DNA of 9,997 bases from Sphaerochaetaceae bacterium (lineage in GTDB: Bacteria > Spirochaetota > Spirochaetia > Sphaerochaetales > Sphaerochaetaceae): the NCBI GenBank assembly GCA_016302165.1, contig JAEDOD010000066.1, positions 1 to 9,997 of the forward strand, in the 5' to 3' direction. Under the pieces are notes generated by a model that was given only the letters and a program-made list of their open reading frames with translations, was not told the origin of the DNA and made no database searches. A program made the translations under genes and the position numbers. Below, one piece after another: positions 6,864 through 9,997 of the stretch. Each line of letters starts with the position of its first letter. Position 1 is the stretch's first letter.

Positions 6864-8075
6864 ATGAAAAAAACTCTCGTAATCGCACTCGCACTTCTCA
6901 TGTGCTTCTCCCTCTTCGCTCAGGGTTCCAGTGAAGCTCCTGCAGAGAAGAAGGCTACCAAGATCGGTTTCGTAGTAATCGGAAGCGAAAATGACCAGGG
7001 TTATACCTATAACTTCATGAACGGTATGAACGCTGCAATCGACAAACTCAAGGCTGATGGCTACGATGTAGAGCTTTCCGTCAAGAGAGACATCCAGGAA
7101 GATGCAGGCTGTGTCGATGCTAACCTCGCTCTTGCAGCAGAAGGCTGTGAAGTCATCTTCAACAACTCCTACGGCTTTGAGCAGTATATGCAGCAGGCAG
7201 CTGACGAGTTCCCAGAAGTAACTTTCATCTCCCTTACAAACTGCGGTTCCCAGACAGACGGCAGAGACAACACATATAACGCATTCGCAGCTATCTACGA
7301 AGGCAGATATGTAGCAGGTGTTGCAGCTGGTCTCAAGCTCCAGGAACTCATCGATACAGGAAAGATCAAAGCTGACCAGGCAGTCATCGGTTATGTCGGT
7401 GCATTCTCCTTCGCAGAAGTAATCTCCGGTATGACAGCTTACTACCTTGGCGCAAGAAGCGTATGTCCAAGCGCAACAATGAAGGTACAGTTCGTCGGCT
7501 CATGGTCAGACCCAACTCTTGAAGCTGAAGCTGCAAAGGCTCTCATCGACAAGGGCGCTGTCATGATCAGCCAGCACTCTGACAACACAACTCCAGCTAC
7601 AACAGCTCAGGAGAGAGGCGTATTCCACACAGGTTACAACAACGACATGACAGCTGTTGCTCCTAAGGCATCCCTCCTTTCCTGCAGAATCGACTGGACC
7701 AACTACTTCTACACATTCATCGCTAACTACATCAATGGTGTAGAGAACCCATCTGACTACTGCGGTGAGATGAGCAGGGGTGAAGTTGTAGTAACAGAGC
7801 TTAACGAAGCAATCGCAGCTCCTGGAACAAAGGAAAAGCTTGCTGAAGTCGAGGCTAAGATCGCTTCTGGCGAAATCCAGGTATTCGACACATCTACATT
7901 CACAGTTGGCGGAGCTGAGCTTAAGAACGCATTCGCTCTCGACACAAATGGTGACTTCACACCAGATTCAGAAGAAGCTGTATTCGATGGTGCATTCCAC
8001 GAATCCTACTTCCAGTCTGCTCCATATTTCGCAATCCAGATTGACGGAATCGAATGGCTTAACGCAGCATTCTAA
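6864..8075 (+). CDS. BMP/PnrA-like ABC transporter substrate-binding protein
   Basis: This 403-residue secreted protein captures the substrate outside the inner membrane and delivers it to the permeases upstream. Residues 1-19 form a Sec signal peptide (MKKT, hydrophobic core, SLFA) with likely cleavage before QGSSEAP; Cys14 is not in a good lipobox, so lipidation is doubtful. The mature part has the BMP pattern: IGFVVIGSENDQGYTYN near the start, EVIFNNSYGFEQYMQQAADEFP, NAFAAIYEGRYVAGVAAGL, VGAFSFAEVISGMTAYYLGAR, a W-SDPTLEAEAAKALIDKGA block (214-232), and GYNNDMTAVAP followed by RIDW. Family members bind purine nucleosides (PnrA of T. pallidum), nucleobases or riboflavin. Asp261 and Trp278 lie where ligand contacts are usual, but the substrate is not resolved. 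Codons ending in C dominate (AAC, TTC, GAC, ATC), which suggests high expression. AGGAG is 6 bases before the ATG. Confidence 0.93.
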   Translation: MKKTLVIALALLMCFSLFAQGSSEAPAEKKATKIGFVVIGSENDQGYTYNFMNGMNAAIDKLKADGYDVELSVKRDIQEDAGCVDANLALAAEGCEVIFNNSYGFEQYMQQAADEFPEVTFISLTNCGSQTDGRDNTYNAFAAIYEGRYVAGVAAGLKLQELIDTGKIKADQAVIGYVGAFSFAEVISGMTAYYLGARSVCPSATMKVQFVGSWSDPTLEAEAAKALIDKGAVMISQHSDNTTPATTAQERGVFHTGYNNDMTAVAPKASLLSCRIDWTNYFYTFIANYINGVENPSDYCGEMSRGEVVVTELNEAIAAPGTKEKLAEVEAKIASGEIQVFDTSTFTVGGAELKNAFALDTNGDFTPDSEEAVFDGAFHESYFQSAPYFAIQIDGIEWLNAAF

Positions 8076-8094
8076 TTCTTCTGATTTAGGAAGG

Positions 8095-8120
8095 ACGGCA
8101 CAGGAAACTGTGCCGTTTTT
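8095..8120 (+). terminator. Strong intrinsic terminator after the binding-protein gene
   Basis: A perfect nine-base stem, ACGGCACAG and CTGTGCCGT, closed by the GNRA-type tetraloop GAAA, runs straight into a T-run. It lies 20 bases after the stop and ends the transporter locus. Confidence 0.93.
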
Positions 8121-8251
8121 GCGTCTTAAACCCTGTTTTCTTTGGAATATATGTCAATTTGGTGAAGGCTTTGAATAGAGTTTCTGTGATTTGCCCTCCC
8201 TTTGTTGAAGGCAAGGAAAACTGAAGCTAAATTGATGGTGGAGGCAATAAA

Positions 8252-8602
8252 ATGATCAACAATTCCAGATTGAAGACCTTATCTCTTATTTTTGCAATTC
8301 TATCAGCCATTGCTCTTGTAGTGTGTTTAGTAATGGCCATTACACTTCCATCTGTCAGCGTCTATGACACAGTATTCGGTACCGTAAGGGCAACTCGTCC
8401 CGGCACCTTTGATATGGACTACCTGGCACCAATCATTCTTCTTGCCATGGGAACCTTCTGGGGCTTCGGCCTTTTCGGCTCCATTGAGAAATGCGGCAGA
8501 AGACATCATTGCCATAAGGAAGAAGCAAAAAACGGTGTAGAAGACGCTGTCTTCTCAGAAAAAAAGGAAGAAGAGCCTGAAGGCGAAAAGAATCAGGAAT
8601 GA
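8252..8602 (+). CDS. Small two-helix membrane protein of unknown function
   Basis: I do not recognise this 116-residue protein. It has two hydrophobic helices (about 9-31 and 59-77) joined by a polar loop of about 27 residues. Positive residues before helix 1 (Arg6, Lys8) and after helix 2 (Lys80, Arg83, Arg84) predict that both ends are in the cytoplasm and the loop outside. Just after helix 2 comes CGRRHHCH (81-88), with two Cys and three His, which could hold a metal ion. A very acidic tail rich in Glu and Lys follows. Translation is supported by GTGGAGG at 8238-8244, 7 bases before the ATG, and by a dedicated terminator after the stop. It sits alone between two terminators, and I could not find a convincing promoter in the 130 bases before it. 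Confidence 0.8.
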   Translation: MINNSRLKTLSLIFAILSAIALVVCLVMAITLPSVSVYDTVFGTVRATRPGTFDMDYLAPIILLAMGTFWGFGLFGSIEKCGRRHHCHKEEAKNGVEDAVFSEKKEEEPEGEKNQE

Positions 8603-8608
8603 CTATAG

Positions 8609-8634
8609 AATCCCGGGGCGACCCGGGATTTCTT
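8609..8634 (+). terminator. Intrinsic terminator after the small membrane protein gene
   Basis: A perfect nine-base stem, AATCCCGGG and CCCGGGATT, encloses the GNRA-type tetraloop GCGA and is followed by TCTT. It begins 7 bases after the stop. The other strand lacks a T-run after the stem, so it works mainly for the plus strand. Confidence 0.85.
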
Positions 8635-8914
8635 CACTTTATGACCCTCAACACAAAACCCTTGAGATACTGGCTTTCAGGAAATGAAAGACGCTGGGGA
8701 TGGTCAGGGCTTTGGGAAAGGGTCTCCAGAACCTGGATCTCAACGCCTGCATCGCTGGCAGCCCAGCTTAAGGTCAGGAGGAAGTTTTCTCTGGTCATGG
8801 CTCCATAGAGGAGAAAGTGGCGATGATTCCTCCGTCCTTTATCTTCATCATGGCCACTCTATTCAGGTCCTTGTATGCCTTGGTGGCGTTCTCAAGCTTT
8901 CTCAACTTTGGTGA
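8634..8914 (-). pseudogene. Remnant of an RlmI/RlmK-type class I SAM-dependent rRNA methyltransferase
   Basis: Two minus-strand frames together give the C-terminal end of this 23S rRNA cytosine methyltransferase family. From 8914 down to about 8799 one frame reads SPKLRK, then ENATKAYKDLN and KDGGIIATFSS, matching the family's DPPK, Y-K-x-LN and GG-xx-TFSCS blocks. It then stops at 8795. The continuation lies in the neighbouring frame from 8798 to the stop at 8634: MTRENFLLTL, SWAASDAG, LSQSPDHP and SFPESQYLKGFVLRVIK, which is the normal family C-terminus. A net loss of one base at the TFSCS block (the catalytic-type Cys is also gone) causes the shift. About four residues seem missing after DPPK, and the Asp of DPPK is lost. 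The N-terminal three quarters (PUA and SAM-binding motifs) is absent. Family placement is from memory of its motifs. Confidence 0.75.
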
Positions 8915-8930
8915 CACCAAGATTGTTCCA

Positions 8931-8953
8931 TTCATATGATGGATGCATATGAA
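8931..8953. repeat. Perfect 8-base inverted repeat, seven-base spacer
   Basis: TTCATATG (8931-8938) and CATATGAA (8946-8953) are exact reverse complements around ATGGATG. It lies about 17 bases beyond the point where homology to the methyltransferase ends, so it may mark a recombination or insertion boundary, or be an operator left from a lost gene. Confidence 0.5.
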
Positions 8954-9012
8954 GCGAAGAAGTTGATTTCCTGGCGCAAGTTTTTCGATTTGACGGAGTA
9001 CGCTTAGCCAAT

Positions 9013-9048
9013 CGTCGGAAAAATAATTCTCCAAGCGTCGGAAAAATA
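9013..9048. repeat. Two direct copies of a 13-base sequence
   Basis: CGTCGGAAAAATA occurs at 9013-9025 and again at 9036-9048, exact copies 23 bases apart from start to start. There are only two copies and the gap is ten bases, so it is not a CRISPR array. It could be a tandem binding site or the trace of a local duplication. Confidence 0.55.
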
Positions 9049-9462
9049 TCGAGAGATTCGTTATTCACGTGTGCAATATAGGCAGTATGGATGGTGCGAT
9101 GTGCTTGGAATGTCAAGGATTGAAACGCAAACAGTAATTAGAGGCACTTTGCCTTTCTGTTATCCGTGGATTGGGGTGCAACTGGTCTTTGGTCCGCTTA
9201 AAGTCTTTTCTCTATAGATACGGGAGTCTCTATTAGTTTCCATAGATGGATGTGTTGATATGGATAAATCATGTAATTAGCTTCCGTTTCATCCCATAGC
9301 TTTATCTCATAAACTCTTAGGCTGTAATTTCCATTCTATGAGTGTGATCTCCTTTTGCTTATTCCATTGCTTCATGCTTGATGTATGATTTCTTCAAAGT
9401 TTCCTGTAGAATCCAAGAATCTGAAATCCTCCTAAGGGATGTCGCTTCGCATTATATATCCT

Positions 9463-9490
9463 AAAAATCCTTATTAGTGATGTAAGGACT
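9463..9490 (-). terminator. Probable intrinsic terminator of the LysR gene
   Basis: Read on the minus strand, AGTCCTTA pairs with TAAGGATT (one G-U pair) around a nine-base loop, and the right arm merges into a run of five T. It lies 35 bases beyond the LysR stop. The stem is AT-rich and therefore moderate in strength. Confidence 0.5.
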
Positions 9491-9524
9491 ACATTCATGT
9501 GACAGAAATACGGCCCGGTTTTTT

Positions 9525-9997
9525 CTAGTACAATCCGTTATAACAAGGCAAGGGATAATCAATCTCAAAATCTCTGCACAAATTAATAAATCGCTTGGCA
9601 GAGGCTGTTAAGAATTTATCTTTATGATAGATTATGTGGAAATTACGGCTGAAACTCAGTCCCTCCACTTTGACAGTACAAACTAAGCCTTGCCTCAGAG
9701 CAGGAAGAATCATTCGATGCGGTAATACGGCAATTCCTAAGCCATTGATTACAGCATTTACCAGTGCTGTTGTGCTCATTGCTTCCCATACTGGTGTAAT
9801 GTGGATACCGGCCTGTTCAACTACACGGTCAAACACCTCTCGTGTGCCGCTGCCTATTTCTCGCAATAGGAATCGCTGTCTTTGAAAATCTTCTATGGAA
9901 ACAACCTGGCCCTGTTTCCAACCTTTATCTCTACTGCATATGACACTCAGATGATCTTCCATGTAGGCTTCCGAAACGATATTTGGATCATGTGCAA
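9525..9997 (-). CDS. LysR-family transcriptional regulator, C-terminal part (5' end outside the window)
   Basis: The minus-strand frame is open to the right edge, so the ATG at 9962 is internal and the N-terminal helix-turn-helix lies outside. The visible residues, about 157, are the second half of the LysR effector-binding domain. They include the FLLREIGSGTREVFD block (the inducer-pocket region in CysL/CbbR-like members), the W-A-MSTTALVNAVINGLGIAVLPHRM block, which is almost invariant in the family, and the closing RNFHIIYHKDKFLTASAKRFI segment. Such proteins bind DNA as tetramers and respond to a small metabolite, often regulating a divergent neighbour, which here would be off the right side. 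The codon choice is more AT-rich and mixed than in the genes of the first 8.6 kb, and the style recalls Firmicutes regulators, hinting at acquisition; this is inference only. Confidence 0.88.
   Translation of the reverse strand, partial: AHDPNIVSEAYMEDHLSVICSRDKGWKQGQVVSIEDFQRQRFLLREIGSGTREVFDRVVEQAGIHITPVWEAMSTTALVNAVINGLGIAVLPHRMILPALRQGLVCTVKVEGLSFSRNFHIIYHKDKFLTASAKRFINLCRDFEIDYPLPCYNGLY

Larger units (their letters stand above)
8915..9524. other. About 600 bases without a recognisable gene
   Basis: The stretch between the methyltransferase remnant and the LysR gene is visibly richer in A and T than the rest and is full of stops in all frames. It holds a perfect inverted repeat at 8931-8953, a 13-base direct repeat at 9013-9048, and the probable LysR terminator at 9463-9490. 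A minus-strand open stretch at 9198-9335 (45 codons, no start codon near its beginning or ribosome site, reading NYSLRVYEIKLWDE in part) could be a decayed gene fragment, but I cannot assign it. No promoter or RNA gene was identified. Confidence 0.6.

Noticed and set aside
6864..6920. Lipoprotein signal with Cys14 as the lipidated residue
   Set aside because: The residues before Cys14 are LLM, not a good lipobox, and the hydrophobic stretch continues to SLFA followed by a good signal peptidase I site.
8684..8914. Short plus-strand open frames over the methyltransferase remnant
   Set aside because: The opposite strand carries recognisable methyltransferase C-terminal motifs; the plus frames have no family features.
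9013..9048. CRISPR array
   Set aside because: Only two 13-base copies with a ten-base gap occur, with no cas genes, so repeat and spacer lengths do not fit.
9198..9335. A 45-codon minus-strand open stretch as a gene
   Set aside because: No start codon near its beginning, no ribosome site, and no recognisable family. It is bounded by stops and kept only as a note in the gap entry.

Overview
The window reads like the chromosome of a spirochaete, most likely a host-associated member of the Treponema/Sphaerochaeta group. This is an inference, based on the basic-membrane-protein (BMP/PnrA) transport operon, the style of the binding-protein leader, the frequent AGA/AGG arginine codons and the medium GC content. 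No rRNA, tRNA, CRISPR array or intact mobile element was seen.

Region 1 (1-2962) is a tightly packed plus-strand operon. It holds the 3' part of an extremely acidic protein cut by the left window edge, an inositol-monophosphatase-family phosphatase, a HAD phosphatase of the phosphoglycolate phosphatase type, and RidA (2-aminoacrylate/enamine deaminase). The genes overlap or touch and end at a clear intrinsic terminator. The three enzymes look like a small housekeeping set that removes phosphate-ester and reactive-imine by-products.

Region 2 (about 2988-8120) is a complete BMP-family ABC importer: a fused two-domain ATPase, two branched-chain-type permeases and, last, a secreted BMP/PnrA-like binding protein. 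Relatives import purine nucleosides, nucleobases or riboflavin; the exact substrate cannot be read here. A long hairpin and a 19-base palindrome overlapping a candidate promoter lie before the binding-protein gene. This suggests that it is transcribed separately, and probably more strongly, than the ATPase and permeases. The unit ends in a strong GNRA-loop terminator.

Region 3 (8252-8634) is a small unrecognised two-helix membrane protein with a Cys/His cluster and its own terminator.

Region 4 (8634-9997) is different in character. On the minus strand lies a truncated, frameshifted remnant of an RlmI-type rRNA methyltransferase. It is followed by about 600 bases of AT-richer, apparently non-coding DNA with a perfect inverted repeat and a 13-base direct repeat, and then by the C-terminal part of a LysR-family regulator that runs off the right edge. 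This looks like a decayed or recombined junction between core genome and accessory DNA. I found no convincing undescribed system; the best leads are the binding-protein control region, the degenerate methyltransferase junction and the unknown acidic and membrane proteins.
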